A stretch of DNA of 64,000 nt from Pseudomonas vranovensis DSM 16006 (GTDB taxonomy: Bacteria > Pseudomonadota > Gammaproteobacteria > Pseudomonadales > Pseudomonadaceae): positions 100,354 to 164,353 of the forward strand of contig NZ_KE384454.1 of the NCBI RefSeq assembly GCF_000425805.1, written 5' to 3'. This document shows positions 34,127 to 41,950 of this stretch, one piece after another. The notes beneath the pieces were generated by a model, which worked only from the letters and a program-made list of their open reading frames with translations, was not told the DNA's origin and searched no databases. Positions within the stretch are counted from its first letter, which is position 1; each line of letters begins with the position of its first letter. The translations under genes and the position numbers were made by a program.

Positions 34127-35179
34127 ATGCAATTCTTCGATGATTCGTTGCACCCGGAAAACATGGAAAAGGTGGTGATCACCGTCGCCCCGTACGGCCC
34201 GGAATGGATGCCTGAGGACTTTCCCGAAGACATTCCGCTGACCATGGATGAACAAGTTCAAAAAGCGGTCGATTGCTACGAGGCCGGTGCCACCGTACTC
34301 CACCTGCACGTACGTGAACTCGACGGCAAGGGCTCCAAGCGCCTGTCCAAATTCAACGAACTGATTGCCGGCGTGCGTGAAGCGGTACCTGAGATGATCA
34401 TTCAGGTGGGCGGTTCGATCTCGTTCGCCCCGGAAAGCGATGGCGAAGCCGCCAAGTGGCTGTCCGACGACACCCGCCACATGCTCGCCGACCTGACGCC
34501 CAAGCCCGACCAGGTCACGGTGGCAATCAACACCACGCAAATGAATATCATGGAGCTGCTGTACCCGGAGTACCTGGAGGGCACCTCGCTGGCCAATCCG
34601 GCGATCCAGGCCGCCTACAGCGAAATGACCGTACCGGCCGGGCCTGCCTGGGTACGCGAACACCTGCGCCGCCTGACCGCGAGCAACATTCAGCCGCACT
34701 TCCAGCTCACCGGCATGCATGCCCTGGAAACCCTTGAGCGCATCGTGCGCCGGGGCGACTACATGGGCCCGCTGAACCTGACCTGGATTGGCATCGGCGG
34801 CGGCTTCGACGGCCCCAACCCGTTCAACTTCTTCAACTTCATCCACCGCGCGCCCAATGGCTGCACCTTGACCGCCGAATCGCTGCTCAAGAACGTGCTG
34901 CCGTTCAACACCATGGCCCTGGCGATGGGCCTGCACCCACGCTGTGGCAACGAAGACACCATTATCGACCAGCACGGCAAGCGCTTCGGCTCGGTGCAAC
35001 AGATCCAGCAAACCGTGCGTGTTGCCCACGAGCTGGGCCGCGAAATCGCCAACGGCAAGGAAGCCCGTGCCATTTACCGCATTGGCGAGCAGTACCGCAG
35101 CATCGAGGAAACCCTCAAGGCCAACGGCATGGCGCCTAACCGCCTGCCGGGCCAGAAAGGCGTACCCCAGCGCGCCTGA
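34127..35179 (+). CDS. beta-keto acid cleavage enzyme (BKACE, DUF849)
   Basis: This 350-residue BKACE-family TIM barrel would condense a beta-keto acid with acetyl-CoA to form acetoacetate and a new CoA ester. The zinc motif HxH is present as LHLHVRELDGKGS (His59, His61). The QVGGSISF and IGGGFDGPNPFN segments help form the active site. It is longer than typical Kce proteins (about 275-310 residues) because of extra N-terminal residues and an insert after the HxH strand. GAGGATG precedes the ATG. Its substrate is likely the keto acid made by upstream steps of this operon. Confidence 0.88.
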   Translation: MQFFDDSLHPENMEKVVITVAPYGPEWMPEDFPEDIPLTMDEQVQKAVDCYEAGATVLHLHVRELDGKGSKRLSKFNELIAGVREAVPEMIIQVGGSISFAPESDGEAAKWLSDDTRHMLADLTPKPDQVTVAINTTQMNIMELLYPEYLEGTSLANPAIQAAYSEMTVPAGPAWVREHLRRLTASNIQPHFQLTGMHALETLERIVRRGDYMGPLNLTWIGIGGGFDGPNPFNFFNFIHRAPNGCTLTAESLLKNVLPFNTMALAMGLHPRCGNEDTIIDQHGKRFGSVQQIQQTVRVAHELGREIANGKEARAIYRIGEQYRSIEETLKANGMAPNRLPGQKGVPQRA

Positions 35180-35187
35180 TGGACCAG

Positions 35188-35214
35188 GGTCGGCGCGCCC
35201 GACAGGCGCCGACC
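35188..35214. terminator. intra-operon hairpin after the BKACE gene
   Basis: GGTCGGCGC pairs with GGCGCCGACC across a short loop, in the 108 bp gap between the BKACE and MFS genes. There is no U-run after it on the + strand, so partial termination or mRNA stabilisation is more likely than a full stop. Confidence 0.5.
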
Positions 35215-35287
35215 CGTCCGTTACAGCGTTATCAGTCAGGCTTTTCAATAACAACAAGATTTACGCCAGACAACCAGAGGAGGCAGC

Positions 35288-36604
35288 ATGGCCGCCTATA
35301 TCGCCAGCGCCACAGATGATGGTGCCGACACTTCACGTGGCATTCCGCGGCGTTATGCCTGGATTGTCTTTGCCTTGACCTTCGGCCTGCTGATCTCCGA
35401 CTACATGTCGCGTCAGGTACTGAACGCCGTTTTTCCGCTGCTCAAGAGCGAATGGACCCTGACCGACAGTCAGTTGGGCTTGCTCAGCGGCATTGTTGCC
35501 CTGATGGTGGGGCTTTTGACCTTTCCGCTGTCGTTGCTGGCCGACCGCTTTGGCCGGATCAGGAGCCTGGTGCTGATGGCTGTGCTCTGGAGCCTGGCGA
35601 CCCTGGGTTGCGCCTTGGCGGAAAACTACCAGCAAATGTTCATTGCCCGTTTCCTGGTAGGTGTCGGTGAAGCGGCCTATGGCAGTGTCGGCATCGCCGT
35701 GGTGGTGGCGGTATTCCCCCGCGACATGCGTGCAACGCTGGCCGGTGCGTTCATGGCCGGAGGCATGTTCGGCTCGGTGCTGGGCATGGCGCTGGGCGGA
35801 GTGATGGCCCAGCATTTTGGCTGGCGCTGGGCATTTGCCGGCATGGCGGCGTTCGGCCTGTTGCTGGCCGTGTTGTACCCGCTGATCGTCAAGGAAGCCA
35901 AGATCGCCCCCAAGCGCGCCGCCGCAGCCGCCTGCAAGGTCGCCCGACCGCTGCACACCCTGTATGGCAGCCGTTCGGTGATTGCCGCCTATGTGGCCAG
36001 CGGGCTGCAGCTGTTCGTGGGCGGTACGGTGATCGTCTGGATGCCCAGCTACCTGAACCGCTACTACGACATGGGCACTGACAAGGCTGGCGCCGTGGCG
36101 GCCATCATCGTGCTGTGCAGCGGCATTGGCATCATTCTCTGCGGCATGCTCTGCGACCGCCTGGGGCGTCAGCGCCCGGACCGCAAGATCAGCCTGGCCA
36201 TTGGCTATTGCCTGGGCAGTTGCCTGTTGCTGTCGCTGGCCTTTGCATTGCCCTCGGGCACCGCGCAACTGGTACTGATCTGCCTGGGGATGATGATTGC
36301 CGCCGGCACCAACGGGCCATCCAGTGCCATGGTTGCCAACCTGACCCATTACTCGGTGCATGGCACCGCGTTCGCCACCCTGACCTTGGCCAACAACCTG
36401 TTGGGCCTGGCCACCGGGCCTTTGATTACCGGCCGCGTCTCCGACGTGATCGGCCTGCACGCAGCCTTCCAGCTGGTGCCGCTGATCAGTATCGGCGCGG
36501 CTGCCGTGTTCTTTATTGCCAAACGCCACTACCACAACGACATGGCTCGCCTGCAAGACCCTCAGGTGGCAGAGCCAGGCGTGGCCCAGGAGTTGAAACC
36601 GTGA
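35288..36604 (+). CDS. MFS transporter, 438 residues
   Basis: This major facilitator has about 12 membrane spans and the loop 2-3 motif LLADRFGRIRS. The N-terminal half resembles aromatic acid/anion-cation MFS carriers (ISDYMSRQVLNAVFPLLK, GVGEAAYGSVGIAVVVAVFP). GAGGAGG precedes the ATG. It overlaps the DsbA-like gene by 4 bp. By position it is the uptake carrier for the compound degraded by this operon. Confidence 0.88.
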   Translation: MAAYIASATDDGADTSRGIPRRYAWIVFALTFGLLISDYMSRQVLNAVFPLLKSEWTLTDSQLGLLSGIVALMVGLLTFPLSLLADRFGRIRSLVLMAVLWSLATLGCALAENYQQMFIARFLVGVGEAAYGSVGIAVVVAVFPRDMRATLAGAFMAGGMFGSVLGMALGGVMAQHFGWRWAFAGMAAFGLLLAVLYPLIVKEAKIAPKRAAAAACKVARPLHTLYGSRSVIAAYVASGLQLFVGGTVIVWMPSYLNRYYDMGTDKAGAVAAIIVLCSGIGIILCGMLCDRLGRQRPDRKISLAIGYCLGSCLLLSLAFALPSGTAQLVLICLGMMIAAGTNGPSSAMVANLTHYSVHGTAFATLTLANNLLGLATGPLITGRVSDVIGLHAAFQLVPLISIGAAAVFFIAKRHYHNDMARLQDPQVAEPGVAQELKP

Positions 36605-37251
36605 AGCCTGTGTTGTCCATCGATGTATTTTTCGATTTTATCTGCCCCTGGTGCCTGATCGGCCAGCGCCACCTTGAGCGTGCGCTGGCGCAACTGCACG
36701 CCGAGCAACCCCGGCTACAGGTCAACTTGCGCTGGCGGGGCGTGCAGCTGTTGCCGCACATGCCTGCAGATGGCCTGCCGTTCGAGGCGTTCTATCGTGA
36801 GCGCCTGGGCAGCGAGCAGGCAGTGCGTCACCGCCAGGCGCAGGTACGGGTGGCGGCCAGCGCAGCGGGTGCGCACATCGACTTTTCCCGCATCAGCCGC
36901 ATGCCCAACACCGCCGATGCTCACCGGTTGCTGGAGCGCGCCGTGGCCCTGGGCAACCCGACTCAGGTAGAGGCGCTGCTCGATCAACTGTTTGCCGCCT
37001 ACTTTCACCAAGGCAAGGACCTGGGCAATCGCGCCACTTTGCTGGGCATTGCCGAGGGCTGCGGGCTGATGCCGGCACAGGTTGCCGACTGCCTGCGCGG
37101 TGAGGGTACACCGTTCACCAGTGCCAGCCCGGCGCCGGCCAGCGGTGTGCCGTGCTTCAGTTTCAACCAGCGCCGTGTGGTGTCTGGCGCCCAACCTGTG
37201 GAGGTGTTGCTTGAGGTGATGCGCGAGTCCCTGGCAGAGGCTGCAGCATGA
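36601..37251 (+). CDS. DsbA family oxidoreductase (FrnE/2-hydroxychromene isomerase-like)
   Basis: This 216-residue thioredoxin-fold protein has the motif CPWC in FFDFICPWCLIGQRH and the helical insert typical of FrnE and 2-hydroxychromene-2-carboxylate isomerases. There is no signal peptide, so it is cytoplasmic. It starts with GTG at 36601, inside the MFS stop codon (GTGA), showing translational coupling. It also overlaps the Rieske gene by 4 bp. In such operons these proteins can be GSH-dependent isomerases; the reaction here is unknown. Confidence 0.85.
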   Translation: MKPVLSIDVFFDFICPWCLIGQRHLERALAQLHAEQPRLQVNLRWRGVQLLPHMPADGLPFEAFYRERLGSEQAVRHRQAQVRVAASAAGAHIDFSRISRMPNTADAHRLLERAVALGNPTQVEALLDQLFAAYFHQGKDLGNRATLLGIAEGCGLMPAQVADCLRGEGTPFTSASPAPASGVPCFSFNQRRVVSGAQPVEVLLEVMRESLAEAAA

Positions 37252-37574
37252 CGCTTCGATACCCCGTGCCCGCCCACAAGGTGCCAGCACGCGACAGTCG
37301 CGCGCTGGTGGAATTCGAGGGCAGGAGCCTGGCGTTGTTCAACGTCGCCGACACCCTGTACGCCATTGACGACAGTTGCCCGCACCAGGGTGCTTCGTTG
37401 TGCGGCGGGCGTCTGGACGGGCGGGTGATCCAGTGCTGCGCCCATGGCCTGCGCTTCGATCTGGCCAGCGGCTACCTGCTCAATTCCACGGCGCTCAAAG
37501 TGCCGAGCTACCCGGTCGAACGCCTGGGTGAGCAGGTGTACATCGTGTTGGATGCCCAGGAGCCTGGCCAATGA
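37248..37574 (+). CDS. Rieske [2Fe-2S] ferredoxin-like protein
   Basis: This 108-residue Rieske domain has the cluster motifs CPHQGASLCGG and CCAHGLRFD (C-x-H ... C-x2-H). The size matches small Rieske ferredoxins such as BphF/NirD-type proteins. It starts within the stop of the DsbA-like gene (ATGA). No oxygenase alpha subunit or reductase is encoded nearby, so its electron partners are unknown. Confidence 0.9.
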   Translation: MTLRYPVPAHKVPARDSRALVEFEGRSLALFNVADTLYAIDDSCPHQGASLCGGRLDGRVIQCCAHGLRFDLASGYLLNSTALKVPSYPVERLGEQVYIVLDAQEPGQ

Positions 37575-38581
37575 GCACAATCGCAATTGCCACCGTCAAC
37601 CACCGTGCGCGGGAGCTGGCGCCGGGCTTTATCGTCAGCCTGATCGCGGCGGCGGCGGCGAGTTTTCTGAGTGAACATTACGACGCACCGGTGATGCTGT
37701 TTGCCCTGTTGCTGGGGATGGCCCTGAACTTTCTCGCGGCAGACGGGCGCTGCAAGGCCGGTATCGAGTTCACCGCACGCACGGTATTGCGCATTGGGGT
37801 CGCGTTGCTGGGCATGCGTATTACCCTGGAGCAGATTGCCAGCCTTGGCTGGAAGCCGGTGGCACTGGTCATCATTATCGTGGTGGTGACCATTGGCGTG
37901 TCGATGGTGGTCGCCAAGGCCATGGGGTTCAATCGGCTGTTCGGCATGTTGACCGGCGGTGCGACCGCCATCTGCGGAGCGTCGGCGGCACTGGCACTGG
38001 CGGCGGCGCTGCCTGCGCACAAGCAGAAGGAACATGCCACGCTGTTTACGGTGATCGGCGTATCGGCGCTGTCGACCCTGGCGATGATCCTGTACCCCAT
38101 GATCGCTGACTGGCTGCAGTTGTCGCCACCGCAGGCCGGGGTGTTCCTGGGCGCCACTATCCACGATGTGGCGCAGGTGGTGGGGGCTGGCTACAGCATG
38201 TCCACCGAGACCGGCGATGTGGCCACGGTGGTGAAATTGATGCGGGTGGCGATGTTGCTGCCGGTGATCGTGGTGGCGGCGATGATCACCCGGCGCGCCG
38301 GGGACGATGCCAGTGGTCAGCGGCCGCCGCTGTTGCCCTGGTTCGCGGTAGGGTTTGTGCTGTTGGCGTGCCTGAACAGTACCGGTTGGGTGCCAGCGCT
38401 GGTGCAGGGCGGGGTCAACGACCTGTCGCGCTGGTGCCTGGTGGTGGCGATCAGTGCGCTGGGGATGAAGACCCAGCTCAAGGAACTGGCCAAGGTGGGC
38501 ATCAAACCCATTGCCTTGATGGTGGGGGAGACGGTATTTCTGGTCGTGCTGGTACTGGCCCTGATGCATTGGGGGTTGTAG
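37571..38581 (+). CDS. YeiH/UPF0324 family putative sulfate (sulfite) exporter
   Basis: This 336-residue inner-membrane protein has about 10-11 hydrophobic spans and the family features LGMRITLEQIASLG, GGATAICGASAALALAAAL and GATIHDVAQVVGAGY. The family (COG2855) is annotated as putative sulfate exporters and is often linked to sulfonate catabolism, where it would remove sulfite or sulfate. It overlaps the Rieske gene stop by 4 bp and is the last gene of the seven-gene operon. A hairpin spans its stop codon. Confidence 0.88.
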   Translation: MSTIAIATVNHRARELAPGFIVSLIAAAAASFLSEHYDAPVMLFALLLGMALNFLAADGRCKAGIEFTARTVLRIGVALLGMRITLEQIASLGWKPVALVIIIVVVTIGVSMVVAKAMGFNRLFGMLTGGATAICGASAALALAAALPAHKQKEHATLFTVIGVSALSTLAMILYPMIADWLQLSPPQAGVFLGATIHDVAQVVGAGYSMSTETGDVATVVKLMRVAMLLPVIVVAAMITRRAGDDASGQRPPLLPWFAVGFVLLACLNSTGWVPALVQGGVNDLSRWCLVVAISALGMKTQLKELAKVGIKPIALMVGETVFLVVLVLALMHWGL

Positions 38582-38591
38582 CCCCCAATGC
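38566..38591. terminator. hairpin spanning the yeiH-type stop codon
   Basis: GCATTGGGGG at 38566-38575 and CCCCCAATGC at 38582-38591 are perfect complements around the loop TTGTAG, which contains the stop codon. It lies between convergent genes (the exporter and a tenA gene) and may serve both. No long U-run follows. Confidence 0.6.
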
Positions 38592-38604
38592 GGGGCTTGC
38601 CTTG

Positions 38605-39264
38605 CTACTGGGCGTCCAGGCCCATCTGCCAGAAGTCGGCCTCCAGGCGCGAGGCCTGGGCGAAGACTTTCACCAGCTCCTCGAACCGACGCTCGGTCAT
38701 GGCCCGTGAGGCCAGGTCGTCCAGGTGCGCCCGGGCAGCCGTCGCAACCGCCTGATAGCCGGCACCGGCGTATTCGCCGATCCACTCGCGGTACGGGTGA
38801 TCGACCAGGGCCTCGGCCCCCTCGGGGCTTAAATTGCGACCGATTTCGGCATAGCCGATGACGCAGGGGGCCAGTGCCACATGCAGGTCGAGCAGGTCGC
38901 CTGCCGCACCGCAGTCCAGGACGAAACGGGTGTAGGCCACCGTCGCCTGGTGTTCCGGTGTGGCAGCAAGCGCTTCAGGTGACAGGCCCCAGCGCTGGCA
39001 CAGGCGCACATGCAGTTCGGTTTCGTCGAGAATGGCCGCCAGCCCCGCCTGGGCCGAGCGAATGTCGGCCAGGGTGCGACTCTTGTAGGCGGCAAGGGCC
39101 CAGGAGCGGGCGAACTGGATCAGGAACAGGTAGTCCTGCACCAGGTACTTGCGAAAGGCTGGCTGGGCCAGAGTGCCCGCGCCCATCTGGCGGACGAAGT
39201 CGTGGTCGACGTAGCTGTTCCAGTCGGCGGCTGCGGCCTGCTTGAGGCGCTCGAAAATGTCCAT
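38605..39264 (-). CDS. tenA: TenA family protein, TenA_C type (thiaminase II/aminopyrimidine aminohydrolase)
   Basis: This 219-residue TenA-fold protein hydrolyses aminopyrimidine salvage products or thiamine. The catalytic Cys is kept in the segment ALAPCVIGYAEIG, which defines the TenA_C group. The conserved YLVQDYLFL lies near residue 40 and YREWIGEYAG follows near residue 155. AAGGGG precedes the ATG, which comes 3 nt after the stop of the other tenA-like gene, so the two are cotranscribed behind the TPP riboswitch at 40006. It therefore supplies HMP pyrimidine to thiamine synthesis. Confidence 0.88.
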   Translation of the reverse strand: MDIFERLKQAAAADWNSYVDHDFVRQMGAGTLAQPAFRKYLVQDYLFLIQFARSWALAAYKSRTLADIRSAQAGLAAILDETELHVRLCQRWGLSPEALAATPEHQATVAYTRFVLDCGAAGDLLDLHVALAPCVIGYAEIGRNLSPEGAEALVDHPYREWIGEYAGAGYQAVATAARAHLDDLASRAMTERRFEELVKVFAQASRLEADFWQMGLDAQ

Positions 39265-39267
39265 GCG

Positions 39268-39915
39268 TTACCCCTTGAGGTCGTAGGCGGCGTCGAAAAA
39301 GGCTTGTTCCAGCGCGACGGCGCGCAGGAAGAAGTCGCTGCTGAGCTGCTCATGGGCAGGGCCTACACGGTCGAGCTCGGCGCGCAGGAAGGCGACGAAG
39401 GCCTGGAAATCCGGGTTGTCGTGCAGGGTGATCCACTCGGCATGTTCAAAGCGCGGTGGCAGTTCCCTGGGCGCACGCAGTGCCCAGTCCAGGTACAGGC
39501 CTTCGGCAACATTGAGCACCGCCAGGGCGGCGGCGTAAGAGCGGGTGGCAGCCGCTTCCTGCATGATTGCCTTGAAGCCTGCGGTGGGCACCGAATCCGG
39601 TGCCTCCAGGCGTTGAGCCTCGCTGACGCCGAGCGCCTCGAAGGCACGCAGGAAATAGGTGTTCTCTTCCCCCGAAATCACCCCGGTAAAGCGGCCCAGG
39701 CGAATGCGCGCCTCGAAGGTGTCGGCACTGGCAATGGCGGCCCCCAGCAGGGTCAGAAAGCTGTCGATGAAGCGATGGTCCTGGATCAGGTAGTTGACCA
39801 TGACGGCATCGTCCAGGGTGCCGGCCATCAGTTCGTTGACGAAACGATGTTCGATGGACTGGGTCCAGCGCGGTTCGCTCTGGTGGCGAAGGGTGTCGGT
39901 AAAGCGTTCGGTCAT
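39268..39915 (-). CDS. TenA family protein lacking the Cys (TenA_E-like)
   Basis: This 215-residue TenA-fold paralog starts FTDTLRHQSEPRWTQSIEHR and keeps the YLIQDHRFIDSFL helix. At the position of the catalytic Cys it has AVLNVAEGLYLDWA, with Glu but no Cys, as in the TenA_E group. TenA_E proteins are proposed to act on formylaminopyrimidine. The start at 39915 fits family alignments and has GAGGA 7 nt upstream; an ATG at 39963 with GAGG is an alternative. It is the first gene after the TPP riboswitch. Confidence 0.82.
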   Translation of the reverse strand: MTERFTDTLRHQSEPRWTQSIEHRFVNELMAGTLDDAVMVNYLIQDHRFIDSFLTLLGAAIASADTFEARIRLGRFTGVISGEENTYFLRAFEALGVSEAQRLEAPDSVPTAGFKAIMQEAAATRSYAAALAVLNVAEGLYLDWALRAPRELPPRFEHAEWITLHDNPDFQAFVAFLRAELDRVGPAHEQLSSDFFLRAVALEQAFFDAAYDLKG

Positions 39916-40005
39916 CCTGCTGTCCTCATTGATGGCGACAGCGAGACCGATTGTTTCAGACATGGGCGGCCTCGCAGTGAGACCGGCAAAAAGGCAGGTT
40001 GGCTA

Positions 40006-40104
40006 TCCCCATCCCTCCGCCGGCATGATCCGGATCAGGTTCGTAGGGTCACCGCGCTGCTTGCGCCAGCGGTTTCTCAGCCCGTTGCCGGGCTCCCCTT
40101 GGTG
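40006..40104 (-). promoter_or_regulatory. TPP riboswitch (thi box) upstream of the tenA pair
   Basis: On the minus strand the aptamer reads GGGGAGCCCGGCAACGGGCT followed by GAGA. A variable helix follows, then ACCCTACGAACCTGATCCGG, ATCATGCCGGCG and GAGGGA. These match the conserved core of the TPP riboswitch (CUGAGA and ACCU-GAU-C-GGAU-AUGCC-GCG-AGGGA). It ends about 43 nt before the nearest possible tenA start at 39963 and about 90 nt before the preferred one. It should repress both genes when thiamine pyrophosphate is abundant. Confidence 0.95.
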
Positions 40105-40148
40105 GGCCGAATCTATACAGCAAGCGCACAGGAATGTCACGTTGCCCG

Positions 40149-41336
40149 CTAGTGGATGCTCGAGGCCAGCTCGAAAATCGGCATGTACATCAAGATCACG
40201 ATAAAGCCGATCAACAGCCCGATGAAGGTCATCAGCAACGGCTCGAACAGGCGTACGAACCACTCGATCCAACGGCCGATCTCTTCGTCGTAGAAGTCGG
40301 CGCTGCGCTCCATCATCTGCCCCAGGTTGCCCGATTGCTCACCGGCGCGCAGCAAGCGCAGCGACACTGGTGTCACCAGTTGCCCGGCCTCCAGCGCCGC
40401 CGACAGCGACAACCCTTCGCGTACCCGTTCGCAGGCCTGCTCCAGGCGCTGGCTGGCAGCCGCCCCGAGCAGGCCACGGGCCATTTGCATGGCCGTCAGG
40501 ATCGGGATGCCGCCCTGCAGCAGAATCCCCAACGAGCGGTAGAACCGTGCCAGTTCATACATCACCAGGCGCCGGTGCAGGGCCGGCAGGCGTTCGAGCT
40601 GACGGTTGAGCCAACGCCGCACCCGCGGGTCGCGGCGCAGCACGAACATTCCCACCAGCGTTGCGACAAAACCGATGCCCAGCGGTGCCTGGTGGGCATG
40701 CAGGAACATCCCGGCCTGCATCAACAACCGCGACAGCCAGGGCAGCTCGGTACCCAGGCCCTCGAACACCAGGCTGAAGCGTGGCACCACATAGCCGAGC
40801 AGGAACAGTACGACGCCACCGCCGACCAACAGCAGCAACAGCGGGTAGATCGAGGCGCTGATGATCTTCTGGCGTACTTCGTCCATGCGTTGGCGATAGG
40901 CAACATAGCGCCCCAGGGCATCCCCCAGGGCACCGGTCTTTTCGCTGGACTGCACCAGGGCGACGTAGAGCGGCGGGAACACACTCGGCAACTGCGCCAA
41001 CGACTGGGAGAACGACTTGCCTTCGTACAACAGGCGCACCAACTCGCCCAGGGTCTTGCGGGCCTGGGGCGCCGACTCTTTCTCGGCCAGGCTTTCCAGG
41101 GCGTCGATCAGTGGCAGGCCGGCGTTGAGCAGGGTGGTCAGTTCCTGGCTGAACAGCACCAGGTCGAACGCCTCGCCACGCCGCCAGCGCAGCTTGGCGA
41201 AACGCTCGCAACTGCGCACGCTGACCACCCGCAGGCCTTGTTGCTCGGCCTGTTGCCGGGCTTGTCCGGCGTCCTGGGCGTCCAGCGTCAGCAAGACCAC
41301 GCCAGCCTTGCCCAGTGCCTTGAGCTCGTAGCGCAT
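40149..41336 (-). CDS. gspF: type II secretion inner-membrane protein GspF
   Basis: This 395-residue GspF/PilC family platform protein has two repeats of the T2SF domain. The first includes FSQELTTLLNAGLPLIDALE and the second ELARFYRSLGILLQGGIPIL. The family segments LVQSSEKTGALGDAL and LLRAGEQSGNLGQMM are present, as are three membrane spans. GGAGGAA precedes the ATG. It lies 15 bp after gspG and 12-14 kb from gspE, so the secretion machine is split between two transcripts. It ends about 45 bp before the TPP riboswitch region. Confidence 0.92.
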   Translation of the reverse strand: MRYELKALGKAGVVLLTLDAQDAGQARQQAEQQGLRVVSVRSCERFAKLRWRRGEAFDLVLFSQELTTLLNAGLPLIDALESLAEKESAPQARKTLGELVRLLYEGKSFSQSLAQLPSVFPPLYVALVQSSEKTGALGDALGRYVAYRQRMDEVRQKIISASIYPLLLLLVGGGVVLFLLGYVVPRFSLVFEGLGTELPWLSRLLMQAGMFLHAHQAPLGIGFVATLVGMFVLRRDPRVRRWLNRQLERLPALHRRLVMYELARFYRSLGILLQGGIPILTAMQMARGLLGAAASQRLEQACERVREGLSLSAALEAGQLVTPVSLRLLRAGEQSGNLGQMMERSADFYDEEIGRWIEWFVRLFEPLLMTFIGLLIGFIVILMYMPIFELASSIH

Positions 41337-41351
41337 GGGGCGTTCCTCCGC

Positions 41352-41774
41352 TTACTGCCAGCTGGTGATCTCGGCGTTTTCACCTTCGCCACCGGGTTGG
41401 CCGTCCTTGCCCATCGACAGCAGGTCGTACTCGCCATTCTCGCCAGGCTGGCGGTAGATGTAGTTGCGGCCCCACGGGTCCTGCGGGACTTTTTTCTGCA
41501 AGTAAGGGCCAGACCAGCGGGTTTCGTCGCTGGGGGCAGCCACCAGTGCGTTCAGGCCTTGCTCGGAATTGGGGTAATGCCCCACCTCCAGTCGATACAG
41601 GTCCAGGGCCTTGCCCAGGCCTTCGATTTGCGCCCGGGCCACCTTGGCCTCGGAGCGTCCCAACTGGCTGAAATACTTGGGCGCGACGATCCCCGCCAAC
41701 AACCCCAGCACCACCAGCACGACCAGCAGTTCGAGCAGGGTGAACCCCTGTTGTGCGCGTTTCTTGTTGTGCAT
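41352..41774 (-). CDS. gspG: type II secretion major pseudopilin GspG
   Basis: This 140-residue major pseudopilin has a short leader (HNKKRAQQG) and the prepilin peptidase site G/FTLLELLVVLVVLGLLAG, with Glu5. The C-terminal GspG signature follows: GHYPNSEQGLNALV, WSGPYLQKKVPQDPWGR and YDLLSMGKDGQPGG, with calcium-site-like residues. The start at 41774 has GGAGGGC upstream. It is cotranscribed with gspF and preceded by a candidate sigma-54 promoter. Processing needs a PilD/XcpA-type peptidase that is not encoded in this window. Confidence 0.93.
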   Translation of the reverse strand: MHNKKRAQQGFTLLELLVVLVVLGLLAGIVAPKYFSQLGRSEAKVARAQIEGLGKALDLYRLEVGHYPNSEQGLNALVAAPSDETRWSGPYLQKKVPQDPWGRNYIYRQPGENGEYDLLSMGKDGQPGGEGENAEITSWQ

Positions 41775-41808
41775 GACCAGCCCTCCATTGTGCGTCTGCA
41801 AGGCCTCA

Positions 41809-41825
41809 TGCAAATGCCGTGCGCG
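41809..41825 (-). promoter_or_regulatory. candidate sigma-54 promoter for gspG-gspF
   Basis: On the minus strand the sequence reads CGCGCACGGCATTTGCA. It matches the -24/-12 consensus TGGCACGNNNNTTGC at 9 of the 11 defined bases with correct spacing; one of the two -24 guanines is missing. It lies about 35-50 bp ahead of the gspG start, with the palindrome at 41903 about 80 bp further upstream. Confidence 0.5.
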
Positions 41826-41861
41826 TCTGCGCCAAGCCTTTGCGCCACGGGCACGGCAAGG

Positions 41862-41877
41862 CGGCACAGTGCTTGCG
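41862..41877 (+). promoter_or_regulatory. candidate sigma-54 promoter for the lytic transglycosylase gene
   Basis: CGGCACAGTGCTTGCG has GG and GC at the required 10 bp spacing and matches 9 of 11 defined -24/-12 positions. The start codon of the transglycosylase gene is about 75 bp downstream. Confidence 0.5.
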
Positions 41878-41902
41878 TCAGTGGATAAAAGCCTCGGCAA
41901 TC

Positions 41903-41916
41903 GGGGCATATGCCCC
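41903..41916. promoter_or_regulatory. palindrome GGGGCATATGCCCC, candidate activator site
   Basis: This is a perfect 14 bp palindrome in the gspG/transglycosylase divergent region. It is related in form to the CCCC-N6-GGGG palindromes at 54152 and 54195. Its distance upstream of the gspG promoter suits an enhancer-binding protein. For the divergent promoter it would lie in the 5' leader. Confidence 0.45.
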
Positions 41917-41950
41917 ACTTTTCGGGGGACGCAACGGGGAGGGCGGCAGC

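Noticed and set aside
38566..38591. GCATTGGGGG/CCCCCAATGC as another activator site of the sigma-54 regulon
   Set aside because: It spans a stop codon between convergent genes with no promoter nearby, so a terminator is the simpler reading, despite some likeness to the CCCCAATG palindromes.
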